This document shows, piece after piece, positions 1-12,075 of a stretch of DNA of 64,000 nucleotides. The DNA comes from Linnemannia schmuckeri. Its lineage: Eukaryota > Mortierellomycota > Mortierellomycetes > Mortierellales > Mortierellaceae. The DNA is taken from NCBI GenBank assembly GCA_029449235.1, contig JANATG010000019.1, positions 434,001-498,000 of the forward strand, given 5' to 3'. The first letter of the stretch is position 1. Each line of letters opens with the position of its first letter. Made by a program: the position numbers and the translations under genes. The notes below the pieces were generated by a model. The model was not told the origin of the DNA. It worked only from the letters and a program-made list of their open reading frames with translations, and made no database searches.

Positions 1-514
1 TGTCTCCCAGGAGGATCCCCGTGAGGTTGCTGCTGCCAAGTACAACTTGAACTACATTGGATTGGACGGATCGATCGGATGCCTCGTCAACGGAGCTGGT
101 TTGGCTATGTCGACCATGGATATCATCAAGTTGCACGGTGGTGAGCCCGCCAACTTCTTGGATGTCGGTGGTGGAGCCACTGCTGACCAGGTCACCGAGG
201 CCTTCAAGATTATCTCGTCGGATCCCCGCGTCACCACCATCTTCACCAACATTTTCGGAGGTATCATGTCGTGCCGCGTTATTGCCCAGGGTATCATTGC
301 CGCTGCCTCGACTCTCCAGCTCCAGATCCCCCTCGTTGTCCGTCTCCAGGGTACCGAGGTCGATGAGGCCAAAAAGTTGATTGCCGAGTCTGGACTCCGT
401 ATTATCACCTCGGATGATTTGGATGATGCTGCCAGCAAGTCTGTCAAGTTGAGCAAGATGGTCAACATGGCTCGTGAGGCCAAGATTAACGTCTCGTTCG
501 AGTTGCCTATCTAA
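1..514 (+). CDS. LSC2: Succinyl-CoA ligase beta subunit, 3' end only
   Basis: This is the C-terminal ~170 residues of the beta subunit of succinyl-CoA synthetase, the mitochondrial TCA-cycle enzyme that interconverts succinyl-CoA and succinate with nucleotide phosphorylation. The gene runs off the left edge, so the start, presequence and ATP-grasp domain are missing. The frame is open from base 2 to the TAA at 512-514 with no intron. Family landmarks are visible: LNYIGLDGSIGCLVNGAGLAM, then DIIKLHGGEPANFLDVGGGA, NIFGGIM, and VVRLQGTEVDEAKKLI, ending in a family-typical FELPI-like tail. These are the CoA-ligase domain motifs, including the glycine-rich loop next to the subunit interface. The sequence resembles the ADP-forming (SUCLA2) type, but nucleotide specificity cannot be judged from this part. 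Identification is very secure. Confidence 0.96.
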   Translation, partial: VSQEDPREVAAAKYNLNYIGLDGSIGCLVNGAGLAMSTMDIIKLHGGEPANFLDVGGGATADQVTEAFKIISSDPRVTTIFTNIFGGIMSCRVIAQGIIAAASTLQLQIPLVVRLQGTEVDEAKKLIAESGLRIITSDDLDDAASKSVKLSKMVNMAREAKINVSFELPI

Positions 515-1556
515 GTTATTTTTTTTTGTACTAGACAGGACGGAGGAAGGAGAAGAGATTGAGAGAAACGAACGAAGTAGCATAGTATTTTACAACCGCA
601 CGATTATAAAAAAAAGAAATCATTCTTCATTACTATATCTATCCTCGGTTTCCATTGTTTGTTTTCTTTTGGTTTTTCTGTTAATACGCGGGTTCGCTAC
701 CTAGTCATCATCTTATTTTTTAGCATTGGCTATGGTTGATATTCTAGACATGACATGACATTGCCATCCCTGCCTGCCGTGGTGGTGTCTTTTAGGTTAC
801 GATTAAGAAGGATCGCAGGCAGGGCGGAAAATAGAGCAGCCGTTCATTCCCGTTTATCATTTAGCCCGATTGATGATGAAAGAAGGGAACAGGACAGACG
901 AGAGCGAGGAGGGAAGAGAAGGAAGGAACAGGAGAGGGGAGGGGAGGGAGCCAGCAGGGGGGTCCCAATAAGGGTTTCCCCGGAGTGTTCACCCGAATTA
1001 GGAAGCAGATAAAGTGGGGAAGCGAAAAAGGTGGGGTAAAACGAAAGAAAGGGTTTCGTCCGAATCAAAATCTCGACTAGATTTTTGTAACCATGTTGCT
1101 GTTGTTGTTGTTCAGTTTTTTTTTTTTTTTTTTTTGACAACAAAAGCATTGCATTTGAGGGCTAGATTTAGGATTGGCTCTGACGGTTCCCCGCGTGCTC
1201 GATGGTGTGAAAAAAGGCGGCCAAATTCGTTGTTTGTTGATTGCTGTTAATGTTGACATGAGGAAAGTCAAGACGAAGTGAAAGAGACGTGTATTTTTTT
1301 TTTTTTTTTTGCTTTATACGAGATTTGATGCATTATGATTATTTGTTTGTTTGTTTGGATCGACCTGTCACACAAAAAGCTCACTTGTTCTCCTTCCTAT
1401 CTACGCGGGGTAAAGTTCACAAGAAAACGCGGGGGAAACGGCGGAAAAAGCAAAAGACTGGTGGCGGATAGGGTTGGCTCTTTTTTGTGCTTTGCCGTTT
1501 TGTTGATGTTGGTTTGTTGTTGTTGACAATTCCATAATGCTTTGGTGAAGGGAAAA

Positions 1557-1560
<4 letters not shown>

Positions 1561-1587
<27 letters not shown>
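1561..1587. repeat. Poly(A) tract, 27 nt
   Basis: Uninterrupted run of 27 A. No target-site duplication or retrogene body was seen beside it, so it is read as a simple homopolymer and not a retroposon tail. Confidence 0.9.
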
Positions 1588-1598
<11 letters not shown>

Positions 1599-4500
1599 CA
1601 CTAGGAGAAATTACGGTCATAGAAAACGGAAATGAGATAGGAGAAAGGGATAATTGTTCGGTGAACAGACAACAAAAACGATCGTTCATCAAGTTGTACT
1701 GAATCCTCTGTGCGAGAAAATGAAGGCCCTTCTACTTTGTTTATTTTTTTTTGTTACCCGCATTGATTTGTTTGTTGTTGATTTCTTGAAGCTTCGGAAG
1801 TTCAGGGACCAAAAAATGCATTATTAATGACGGTTGAGGAATGCGGCGAGCAAAAATCTCAAAACTTTTCATAGTGTTTGGCTTTCCTTTCATCACTCAC
1901 CTCAAGATCTCTTTTTGTTTGAGCGTGCTGTTTTTGTCGTCACTGAAGTGAACGGGGATCGTTCGTCGCTTTGAGATATTGAGGAATGCGGCGAAATGAA
2001 AAGTCTAGTGATCAATGGATGCTTATTTTCTGTTTGCTTCTTTTTGTTCCTGGGAGTAATTGATGGGAGGGTGTTTGTGCGTACGTTGTTCTTTGTTGGG
2101 CTGCTTCTGCTTGTTACTTGTTTGTTTGTTGGAAATGGTACCTAAATGCAAGTACCGCTGTTCCTTCCTTCTCTCCCGAATCTCTTCCTATTCGACGAGA
2201 TAAGCATCAAGGCAATAGGCACTAGAGAGGCCGCTTGTTTGTTTATTTGCCTGGTCTTTGTCTGTTTGGTTACTTGTCCTGTGTATTTGTTGATTTGTTA
2301 TTCGTAGGATGGCTGCAAATAGTCGCTAGACACTAGAAAAAATGTTCGCGTTCGTGATTTCTGACAGTTAGGTCCGTCAACGAGGCTATATGGAATGTCA
2401 CCCCTCTTTTCATCGCCAGAAAAACCTCCGCTCTGGACATATGTGTACCTTGACCCCGCAAAAGGACAAATAAGGTGAAAAGGTACCCCATTGCCAAGGG
2501 TCTCCTTCTGCCCCTCATTGCCACATCTTGCTCCTCCTCTCAGGTCAGTAACACACACAGCATAGGAGTACAAAAAAAGAAGCGAACAATGGAAGCCTCT
2601 CTCTACCCCCCTCACTTCTTAACCACATTAGCCCATGGCTTGTATGCCGATGAGCAAAATACTAATAAAAATTCTGGGCCAGAAACCTACTCCCCACACA
2701 ACCATGCCCAACCAATTTGCGAAAAGAAAAAGATGAACATTTTCGACCCTGGTTGCGGCGGAGTTGAATACCTTGCTTTTTTTTTTTTTTGCTTGCAAAG
2801 GAAATGAGGATTGAGGTGAAGTACAGCATGAGTATCCAATAGAAATGACTATCAAAGGTCTCCCCGCGTTTTTGGTGACAATTTTTTTTTATATTTCGGA
2901 TCCGTGGGCTGGAACTGAGTTGACTTGGCTCACTTTCTTCATAATTTACTAGCATCCTCTGGCTTAACCCTTTGGTAGAAAAAGTCCCCTTGGACCTTAC
3001 TTTGACCCTTGTTAATCTAGTCAACTCCTCGATCCTGTACCTCGTTGTTCGTTGGCTCCAATTTTAATATGCGGTTGCGTGATGAATGTCGGAATCGGAA
3101 AGGTGGGGAAGTACCAATGAGGATGTAGCTGAGAACAGAGACGTATGCAGGAGGTAAATAGTAAAGGAAAGAAGGGTGGTGGTTGAAGGAAGGAAGATCC
3201 TAGCATGCTTCTAGTTTTTTTCTCCGGCGAACAGGTAGGGAACTTAACGGCTAGATCATATTAATAGATCGCGCATAGGATGTTATGTGAAGGCTTTTTA
3301 ATTGACCGAGGTATTTTTTGACTATGAAAAAAAAAAAAAAAAAAAATATACGAAGATGCTCATGAATGTGTAGCAGAATCGTCTTGTTTGTCGGCGGTTC
3401 CAACTTTTTTATGTATCTTCTCTACACTTTGAAAGAGCGAGGAAAGCAAAGAGCAGGATAGAGTGCGAGACAATGGTGTGGCAAGCCAGAGTTCTTATCT
3501 TGATTTAAAAACCAACTTATCTTCAAAATGATCGGACCCTCCGATCCCTTCTTTCGTTAGACCTGGTCGGTTACCCTCGCTGCGTCATCGAATCAAAAAG
3601 AACTGACCACGGAGTTGCCACGAGGGAGAGCGGAGCTTTTACCTAAGACCTGGCTCCCACCCTAAATAGGGAAAATTATGAAGATATGGCTCTTGGTAGT
3701 CTTGATTTCGTTTCATGCCATGACGATTATAGGTGACCCTTGCAAAAAACAAAAAAAAAGGGGCCATAGGACGAAATACAACATAGATATCTACCGTGCA
3801 TGTGGCATTGCTTCTCTAGATTAAAGTAAAAAAAGAGTTGGGTTCAATCATACCCCTTTAGGAGGGGCTGTGAGATTAAAAAAAAAGACTGAGGGAGAGA
3901 ATCGCTTATTGAGGAAGTTCTGAAAAAGCGGGGGAGATCGATAGGATTTAAGAGACTGTTACATGGTCGAGAGTGCGTCGCTTTGACGAACAGCGGCAAC
4001 AACAACAAGAAGGAAAAAAAGGCTGAACAGTCGACCCGGTTGTCATTCAAGCAGCTACGAACAAGAGGGAAAAAGTCAAATGCTATTCTTCCTTCATACG
4101 CTACTCTTCCTGCCATCCTTCTTTCCTTTTCACCCTTCAAGAAAGTTCATGAACAAATCAAGCAGCAAGAGTGAAGTAAAAAAAAAGGGTTTGGATTTCT
4201 CGTGTGTGCTCGTAGAATCGGGGAGCCTCTCGGAGCAAAGAAAAAGGAAATTTTTTTAAAAAAGTGGATATTCCCCGCGTTTGAAGAACCCGACTGATAC
4301 CCTTCTCTTACCTCTTAGTGTGTCAATCCGTCTCAATTACATGATTGACAACACTATTCTGTATTATTCAATCCCTATTCTTTCGTTTTTAATAGATATT
4401 CATTTATTCTGTCATCGATTGACCATGGTCAGTAGAAGGAGAGGGAAGGAGACAAAGGAGATGTCGTAAGTGATAAACAAGAGTGGGAGACGAACAAAAA

Positions 4501-5748
4501 AAAGTCAGTCGAATTTCTGATCAGTGTGTCTGAGCAATGCAAATCGTTTATAGATCACAAATATCGAAGCATTTCGTTGAAGGAGAGGAAGAGCTGAACA
4601 CAGCAAGCAAAGCGGGAAGGAAAAGGAGCAAAGGGGTCATATTTGTCACATGGGCACCCCTTCTCAATTCATCAAAAAGGATGCGGCGAGTGAAAAAAGG
4701 GCTTCTTCGTATGGACTCAGAAGAAAGAATTCTTCCTTCCTTTCCATATCCATCCATACTAAAGAGGAGGCGATCCACTCAACACTTGGGCAAAGAGGAG
4801 AGGAAGGTAGGAGGGTCAGGTTGTGAGGATCTATGTGCCTAAACTTGTCCTTCCTTCATTCTCTCTGGCTTCACTTCATGAACGAATTGAAGAATCGAAA
4901 ATGAATGAAAGCAAAAAAAAAAAAAAAAATGTTCATGGCTGCCCGTGTTTTCAATGTCTACCCAAAAAAAAAAAAAAAAAAAAAAAAAAGTTGGTTTGTT
5001 TGTTTGGTGTGTAGGTAAGTACTTGGCCTGGTTGGTTGGTTCGTGTTGAGTGTCGTATGTTAGGTGAACAACATAACATAGATCATGTAAACAAAAGAGG
5101 TGGTAGTCAATCGGCCCTTTTGTGACAATCAACAAGAAACATCCCTGAGCCCTTTGTCACACACAGGCACACATCAACAACAAAATTATGCATACGCAGT
5201 TCCCTTGAATACCTTTGTATGTTTTGATCTGAGAATAATCAAACAGGTTGAAGGCGAAGTGGTCCGAAGCAACAAACGAAGGAACGTTGCTTCAACTCTG
5301 GCGATGGCCAGTAACAGGATTTGGAGGGGTGATTGAAAAACATTGAAGCGATTAAACCCAAGAGAGTGCGGAAGAACAGCAAATAGCCAAGGAATGGTTA
5401 CCCGCTCTTTTGGCCAGAAACAACGTTTCATTCACGTTATTTTTCTCTCTCTCACTTGATTTTTTTTATTCTTTCGAGAGAAACGGTAAGAATGTAGGAG
5501 CAAGGGTGAGCGAGTTCCTGGTTGTTGGGTGTACGCATTTGCCTTGATGGGCGATTGTTGGGTCTATTCAAACTCTTTCCCTTTTGCTCGCCCTCCCTCC
5601 TACTCTTTACCACTTTCTATGATTTGAATGAACCATTTGTAAGTTTACTTATATTTTTCCTTTACTCCTTACTCTTTACTCTTTCATCCTTTTGACTCTA
5701 TTGGGCTACAAGACGACCTTTCAGGTTACTGGTCCATCGGTTTTGGCA

Positions 5749-5756
5749 TATAAATA
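5749..5756 (+). promoter_or_regulatory. Candidate TATA box for the DMT transporter gene
   Basis: TATAAATA lies 440 bp upstream of the ATG at 6196 and is followed by a long C/T-rich stretch typical of a fungal 5' leader. Assignment rests on the motif and position only. The transcription start is unknown, and such a long leader would be unusual. Confidence 0.4.
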
Positions 5757-6195
5757 CTGAACTCCGGCCACCCTCTTGCCCTGATTTTTTTCTTTTTCTT
5801 CTCCACTCGACAACACTTTCTCTCCCTCTCTCTCTCTTCACCTCTCTTCCTCTCTTCATAACTCCTTCTTTTCTCACTCTCGCATCATCGCTCACACTCC
5901 CCCACCGATCGTCCTTTTATTCTCTTCTCCACATCTCTCGCCCCCGACTTTCCGTTGTACATAAATCTACTCCCCCCATACCAACTCGACTCTTAATCTT
6001 CTCTTGTCATTCGATCTGAGTTTCATACCCCTTGTCCTCTCTTTCAATTCCACTCTGATCCCTTGATCCCTTTCACAACCTTCTCCTCACTCCTATCTCT
6101 CTTTCTACCCAGCCTCACCAACGCTCTCCTCATCTTTAACTCTTCCTCCTCCTCCCTCCTCGTACTTCAACAACAGTAAATACCTATAAACAAAG

Positions 6196-6984
6196 ATGAT
6201 CCACGATAACGCATCTCAGGCCACCGATCTTTCCAGCGTCAAGGTTGTGTCTCGCCAGGCGTCGATCCGGTCGATCAAGCCCTCGCGGATGTCGATTCTC
6301 GACAATGTCTTCTTCTGCGCATTCCTGTGTGCTGTTGGTGGATGTGCGGCTGCCGCCCAGGGATCAATCAATGCCCAAATGGGCAAGTACTCTGGCAAGG
6401 GACTCTCCTCGACCTTGGTCTTCTGCATCGGTAAGGGGATTTACATACTATATTCTGATTGGATGGGAATAATTTCCCCGCCCTTTTTGTTACTCTCTCA
6501 CACTCATTCATACCCGGATGAAGTGAGCAGCAAACAGCAAACAGGGCGTATTGTCGCGAGTGTATTTGTGTGTGCTACGAAAGAAAGTACATCAAATTCG
6601 TCAAAGCCTAATAATTATTTATTCTTCCTATTATTCTCCATATATTTTTTTTAAAAAAAAGGTGCCGTGACATCCTTCTTCTACTTCCTGATCGAGGTCC
6701 GCGGCCGCCCACCAGCAAACTTGGCCATCATGCTCGCAAAAGCCCCCATCTGGGCCTGGACAGGTGGTGTCCTCGGCGCTGTCTATGTCACCATCACCAT
6801 CCTTTCCATCCCCACCCTCGGCGCCGGAACCACAACCGCCATTCTTATCTCTGCCAAATTGATCTTCTCCTGCATCATTGATCATTTCGGTCTCTTTGGT
6901 ATCAACAAGCGTCCTTTTACCATCCTCCGTGCTGTGGCTGCCCTTGGTCTCATTGGCTGTGTCGCCGTCATTGCTGCCTTTTAA
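6196..6984 (+). CDS. DMT-family transporter, YdcZ/DUF606 type
   Basis: The CDS is join(6196..6430, 6662..6984), giving 185 residues. The 231-nt intron splits a glycine codon (ATCG|GT), with donor GTAAGG and acceptor AAAAG. After a ~35-residue polar N-terminus there are about four hydrophobic segments. The order of motifs matches the YdcZ family of the drug/metabolite transporter superfamily: GCAAAAQGSINAQMGKYSGK near residue 50, a WAWTGGVLGA segment, then IPTLGAGTTTAILISAKL and the signature DHFGLFGINKRP before a last membrane segment. Members are small putative exporters, probably acting as dimers, with substrate unknown in fungi. The start ATG follows a purine context and precedes the conserved domain. 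No neighbour suggests a substrate. Confidence 0.88.
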
Positions 6985-7537
6985 GGCTGGAATGGAAAAT
7001 ATCCGAGGTTGCCGAGGCCACTTCTCCACTTTACCCCTCTTTCATTTTTCCAACATCACCGAAACCACCCCCAAGCAACACTTTCTACTTTATTATTATT
7101 TGTACTATTTCTTTTTTATTGATGGGCATAGATGCGTTGCGGGGACGTGCGCATCCCATGGAAGAACCAAGCACCCCTCTCCTACCCTCACTTCATTCTT
7201 CTCCGAACAGAAGTACTGGAAAAGGGTCCGGAAGTGCTTTTTTCGACCTAAACAAATCGCTTTATACCAGGTGCGACTTTTCGCTCCATTAGGGAGTGAC
7301 TAGGAGCAGGGGGACGAATGAAAACGATAAGGACGACGATGCTACAACACACACACAAAAACACCAAATAAAAAGAGCTACGACTCTGTGTATATAATAC
7401 TACATCCAATTCAATCCTATACCGTGTTTTCAATTGAATGAGTATCGATACAGTGATCAGAAACGGGCAATGAGCGAAGAGACATTTATGATTCCGTTGT
7501 TTGTTTGAATAGGTTATCCTACAAATACATGCCCGCA

Positions 7538-7562
7538 TTTTTTTTTTTTTTTTTTTTTTTTT
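7538..7562. repeat. Poly(T) tract, 25 nt
   Basis: Uninterrupted run of 25 T between two genes. Such tracts often exclude nucleosomes in fungi, but no specific role can be shown here. Confidence 0.9.
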
Positions 7563-7830
7563 CACATCATTTCATTCTTTTTTTGGCTGTTAATGTACTG
7601 TACGTTTCATCGAACTGATCAATCCTCCTGTCCCTCCCTTTGTTTCTGGTCCCACAAGAAAAACGACGCCACTGGAATTTTGCCAGCGAGACTGTTTTTT
7701 TTTGAAGGGGCAGACACGCCACCACATCCTGTTGTTCGTGTTTTTGTTCACCCACTCCCTTCTCCAACTCTTCTCCCTTTTCAACCAGACTGGACTACAG
7801 GACACAAAGAGCTTATCTTCTTCCACGCGA

Positions 7831-7836
7831 TATATA
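7831..7836 (+). promoter_or_regulatory. Candidate TATA box for the Arb2-domain gene
   Basis: TATATA sits 87 bp upstream of the ATG at 7918, a normal distance for a fungal core promoter. The evidence is motif and spacing only. Confidence 0.4.
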
Positions 7837-7917
7837 GATACAACCTGACAAGGAAAACACACACTCATGCAGCAGGTTCAAACAACAGACAAATACGCAA
7901 CATAATAACATACCAAG

Positions 7918-9878
7918 ATGACAGAGTACAAGCAGGAGGATGAGGAGTGGTTCCAGAACATGGGATGGCATTTTAACCGTAACGATGACTTTGTCGACAA
8001 GCACGGTCAGTCGTTTTTATTCTTTGATGTATTTTTCTTTGTTGCTTCCCTACTGCGTAAACGTCAGTGCAAACGACTTTTTGAGGAATGTTATTTTGAC
8101 ACTTACGAGGGATACTCATTTGAAACAATAGGCAACGTGTTTGATTTCCCAACTCAGTCAGACTACTACGAGTTTGTCCATGGTACCGTCTTCTTTTTTG
8201 ACTCGCATACGTTGTACTCGATTGCCTTGGAGTGATCGTGACTAACCGTGAGAAAACTACACATCACAATTAACACGAGCCGATTTTTTTTTCACATACA
8301 CAGACAAGCTCCAGGTGATATTACATGAAAAGCTCATGCAAGATTATGGGTTCAAGAAGATCGCCATCCCCTGGGATCCTAACGCTACCTTTCCGAGAAT
8401 CGGGGGACGTATCCCACCCGACTGCCCACGAGTCTTTGCAACGTAAGTTATTTTCCCTGTCTGTTGGTTCTTAATGTTGTATCATGACGAGCAATGAAAA
8501 AAATTGGTCAGCAGTGATTATTGATCAACGATCATGTACCCATCGCCGTCTATCATTTTTTAACCTCTTTTTTTTCTTTTCACGTCCTCTTTCTCCTTCC
8601 CCTCTTCCTTCTCTCTCCCTTCCGCATTCTCCTTCTTTTCAAATTCTTACAGCAAGGATGTACATGTCAACCCAAAAATCCTAATCATCGTGCAAGGACT
8701 GGGGAAAGTGGCGCCTGGACAATGGGCCCGGAAGCTGTTCACCAACGGATACAGGGACCAATTCGACTACGCCTCACAGATTCCGTACATCGAGAGGGCG
8801 CTCCATTTAGGTTGGGCGGTTATCTTGTGCGATCCGAATCGGGCCGAGTTGGCATCTACGTCTGCGCCGTCTCCGATGTCGATGTGGTTGGGTGGCGGAG
8901 GTAGTCAAAGGGCTGGTCCGCGGGGTCGGGCGGATCATGTCCGACGCGTTTGGGAGGACTTGATTCGGTAAGTTGTATCTGTTAGATACAAATAGAAAAG
9001 GTGCCTATGATGATAGTGAAAGATATTGTTCATGCTAATTATTTATCAGTTTTGTCTTTTTATACCTATGTATCATTTAGATCATCTTCGGCAAAGTGCG
9101 TCATGTTTGTGGCATTCAGTGCAGGAACCGCGGCGACACTGCAGCTTTTCGACACCTATCGTAAGTGTCCTCTTCATTGATACTTCCCCCTGTCACTATG
9201 AAGATTGACTACTGATGACGTTCCTCCCTCCCACAGCTTTTAACCGTGATACTAATATTTTCCCCTCCTCGTTTTGTTAAACTTATGTAAAATAGGCAGG
9301 GAATTCGTGAGACGCGTCAAGGCAGTGGTGCTGTTAGATGGAGACACAGGATCGAGTCATTACCGCCAACTGGACGGCCCCTGGTTGTTCAAAGTAAGAT
9401 GTTAGGTTACAACAGTGGCTATGAAGAAACACGTCCTGAGTACTCATGTATCTATCATACTTACCAATTCTCCTGTTTTCTTCTGGGCTTCTTGAGTATA
9501 GAACACCAAGTCGTTCTCGCAGCGGGGCTCTGGTGGATCGCTCCGAAATGCAGAAGAAGTCGACAGTAAGCTCTTCGGAATGCATTACATACTCCCTCGC
9601 ATGCATTCTTTTGCTTTTTGAATCAATTTCTTCCACTAAAACATTTTGCTGGGGTTATTTTATCATATTTAGCTGACGATCATGACTCCGTCCCCGGAGT
9701 AGCGGTGGCAAGAGTCTTTGAGTTTTTGGAGAAGCAACATAACCGGTTTATGGCCCAGTTGCCCGAAGAGCAGTATCGCTGGATCCGCTCGCTCTATCAA
9801 CAACGGACATCTGCTCTTGGACGAGGAGTGACAAGAATTCTCTCGTCCTCCTCGTCTTCTTTCTCTCGCCGCAGTTAA
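7918..9878 (+). CDS. Arb2-domain protein (FAM172/Arb2 family), eight exons
   Basis: The CDS is join(7918..8005, 8132..8182, 8304..8442, 8653..8967, 9081..9160, 9296..9393, 9502..9565, 9673..9878), 300 residues. The spliced protein aligns in order with the animal FAM172A/fission yeast Arb2 fold. It has an N-terminal GNVFDF...YYEFV segment, YGFKKIAIPWD, a PKILIIVQGLGKVAPGQWARKL strand-loop, IPYIERALHLGWAVILCDPN, and a CVMFVAFSAGT nucleophile-elbow-like turn, then a DGDTGSSHY loop. This is an alpha/beta-hydrolase-like fold whose Arb2 members bind Argonaute (ARC complex) or sit beside HDAC domains in heterochromatin silencing. The 51-nt second exon is needed to match the family spacing. A role in small-RNA silencing is inference from family. 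The tail (RILSSSSSSFSRR) is low complexity. It lies tail-to-tail with the F-box gene at 10156. Confidence 0.85.
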
Positions 9879-10155
9879 GAAAAACCAACTGGCGCGCGAA
9901 ATGAGAGGGTTGAGAGGAGACCTGCTGTGTAAATGATGGTGGGTGGTTTAAGGAGGGGGGGGGAAAACAAGATATTTTTGTGGCTGATTTGGTGGCGCTC
10001 ATAGAACTACATTTTGGCAAAAGGAAAAAAAAATCAAGCCTAAACCCAACAACATACTAAAAACAAGCAAACTCTCATGCCTTTTTTTTGTAAATAAAAA
10101 ACCAGTTTACTTTCCCCTTTTTTTTTTGTCTCTCTTTGCAAACACTATAGTTCTT

Positions 10156-12075
10156 TCAAAGTGGCTGAGGGGCATACAAAGATACGCCCCTACTAATCAA
10201 CAGCTCCCGGATCTCCGCGTTAATCTCCGGATCCGAATGAAAGTTGCTACCAAGCACATTCTTCAACTTTGGCCAATGATCCAACATCCACCGGACATCG
10301 TCCAAAGTAATACTCTGCGGGTACTTATAGTGACACTGGATATACTCTACAGACTCACCCCAGGTCGAGAGGAGGTCGAGGCCATGGTCTAGGTTGAGTT
10401 GTAGTTCGAGGACATCTGGCGAGGTGCTGAAGTAGGTGAATTTACAGGACTTGATGTTTTGGAGGCGTGCTAGTTGCACATACACTGCTCTCTGTGCTTC
10501 TTTTGATGCTCCTGTTGCAGAAGTGGTAGTGTTGGGGTTTTTGGTGAAAACTATCCCCAAGGACAGGTGCTTGAGCTTGTGACAAACCCAATCGGTGTTT
10601 CGTTTAAGGATCCCCGACATCTCGACGGTCATTGCGCTAAAGACTTCCAAGGCCGGGCAAGACTCTAATAGTTCAAAAATATTGTCGCTGGTGAGGCGTG
10701 AAGCGGACGAGATGTTCAATGACTTGATAGTGGTGCACAGTCGCCTTGGCGGTGGAGGGAGTGGTCTCGATGGTGTTGAGAGAGAAGACGAAGAATCCTG
10801 GGGCTGGTGGGTGGGCATGGCACGGAAGGGGATTCGTTCTTGAACCAGCTCCCGAAATGCCAGAGGTCCAAAGTGCGGACTGGGCAAGTGAAAACTCGTC
10901 AATCGATGCAGACGTTTTAACAGCCGCGCAATGTATAAGTCCGAGACATGCTTCCACCTGGTCTCAATCGACTCCAGATGCGGCAACGGCCACCTCTCAC
11001 CTGGCCGACCCTCGCCTTCCTCCGTCTCGTCGTCCTCTTTATCAACCTTCTTCCATCCATATTTTCCTTGTAGGCTTGGGGTATCTCCAAGAAGCCCTCC
11101 AAAGAACCAGGCCACATCGCTTTCGTTTGGAAGGTTCAATCGCTCAGTTCGAGCAGTGTCTGACCGCGAATCGCCACCTCCCCAGTGGAGACAACGCAGA
11201 TGGATGCATTTCCTAATGAATTGAGATTGTCCATAGACGGACATCCTCATCGGGTCGCGGGGGCCTGGATTATTGAATTCTAGTTCTAGCACTAGTTCCG
11301 TGATGGCTGGAAGGGTCAAGGACTCGTCCTCGTACACTTCATCAGGCCATTCGTCAAAGGAGTAGAATTTCATCTTGACCGACCGAGGGATAGACGTCGT
11401 CGTCGTCAAAGAAGGCGGAAGAGGAGATTGCGTCCTGATTCTGGAACCAGGGCCACGACCGCGATAAGCGGCTCGTGGCGCTGTCATTGCGTGGATAAGG
11501 ACTCCTATGTCACCTCCACAGATCTCCCAAAAGGCCTCCAACACATTCAACGACATATCCAAATGCCAAATCTCCAAAGTCTTAAGCTTTCGACACCTCC
11601 TCACCTCTTCCCATAGCTCCGTGTTCATCTGGACACGTCCTTCCTTGGGCAGCGCAACTCTCACCACCAGTTCCCTCAACGAACCCGCGTTCATGCCAAT
11701 AACAGTCCTCATAAGCCTTTGCAAATTCTCTGCATGATCCCTCGGATCATATCGTCGATAGCCCAGCGTGTTGATATGTAACTCCTGCAAGGTATCATCC
11801 TGAAAGGATGAGAGATAGTGTGGCGGGAAGACGTTGAGGAAATGGAGGCCCCGGATGAGGTGACGGTGACGCGCGAGAGCTTCCTTGGAGGGGATTCGGA
11901 ATAGGTCTTTTGGTTTTTGGGGGACTTGAATGAGGATAGTTGACCAGAGGTGAGGGCTGAATGCGTGGTGGAAGCGGTGGGAGACGCGGATGCAGGCGTA
12001 GAGGTCTTTGTGAGTGAGGTATGAACTGATGAGAGCGAGGATTTCAGGGAGGTCCAATGCATGGGGACGTGACAT
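10156..12075 (-). CDS. F-box/LRR-like protein, copy 1
   Basis: Single-exon gene of 639 residues. The start at 12075 (MSRPHALDL) is chosen because it matches the start of the neighbouring paralogue. The frame continues upstream but only through poly-Phe/low-complexity sequence. Residues ~5-45 form an F-box (LPEILALISSYLTHKDLYACIRVSHRF), the Skp1-binding module of SCF ubiquitin ligases. The rest is a leucine-rich array of degenerate repeats (LKTLEIWHLDMSLNVLEAFW, IKSLNISSASRLTSDNIFELLESCPALEVF) that would select substrate. The C-terminus (ILDHWPKLKNV...ISRGVSLYAP) is shared with copy 2. A Ser/Pro-rich insert lies near the middle. The substrate is unknown. It is followed on the same strand, upstream, by its paralogue. 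Confidence 0.82.
   Translation of the reverse strand: MSRPHALDLPEILALISSYLTHKDLYACIRVSHRFHHAFSPHLWSTILIQVPQKPKDLFRIPSKEALARHRHLIRGLHFLNVFPPHYLSSFQDDTLQELHINTLGYRRYDPRDHAENLQRLMRTVIGMNAGSLRELVVRVALPKEGRVQMNTELWEEVRRCRKLKTLEIWHLDMSLNVLEAFWEICGGDIGVLIHAMTAPRAAYRGRGPGSRIRTQSPLPPSLTTTTSIPRSVKMKFYSFDEWPDEVYEDESLTLPAITELVLELEFNNPGPRDPMRMSVYGQSQFIRKCIHLRCLHWGGGDSRSDTARTERLNLPNESDVAWFFGGLLGDTPSLQGKYGWKKVDKEDDETEEGEGRPGERWPLPHLESIETRWKHVSDLYIARLLKRLHRLTSFHLPSPHFGPLAFRELVQERIPFRAMPTHQPQDSSSSLSTPSRPLPPPPRRLCTTIKSLNISSASRLTSDNIFELLESCPALEVFSAMTVEMSGILKRNTDWVCHKLKHLSLGIVFTKNPNTTTSATGASKEAQRAVYVQLARLQNIKSCKFTYFSTSPDVLELQLNLDHGLDLLSTWGESVEYIQCHYKYPQSITLDDVRWMLDHWPKLKNVLGSNFHSDPEINAEIRELLISRGVSLYAPQPL

Larger units (their letters stand above)
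515..6195. other. Long gene-poor interval (5.7 kb)
   Basis: No supportable coding gene was found on either strand. The interval holds many A/T homopolymers (for example 1561-1587 and runs near 1118, 1297, 3326, 4914 and 4964). It also has scattered short open frames that lack conserved motifs or splice support. The last ~450 bp are strongly pyrimidine-rich and look like the leader and promoter of the transporter gene at 6196. Non-coding transcripts cannot be excluded from sequence alone. Confidence 0.6.
6985..7917. other. Intergenic region between DMT transporter and Arb2 gene
   Basis: This 933-bp spacer has no convincing gene. It carries the 3' flank of the transporter gene, a 25-nt poly(T) at 7538-7562, and the promoter of the Arb2-domain gene, with a TATATA at 7831-7836. 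Confidence 0.6.

Noticed and set aside
1561..1587. Poly(A) runs as retroposon tails
   Set aside because: No retrogene body, element or target duplication is adjacent. Similar runs are spread throughout intergenic DNA.
7918..8235. Continuous frame through the first two introns of the Arb2 gene
   Set aside because: The read-through sequence has no family similarity. Removing 8006-8131 and 8183-8303 restores the conserved Arb2 N-terminus with correct spacing.
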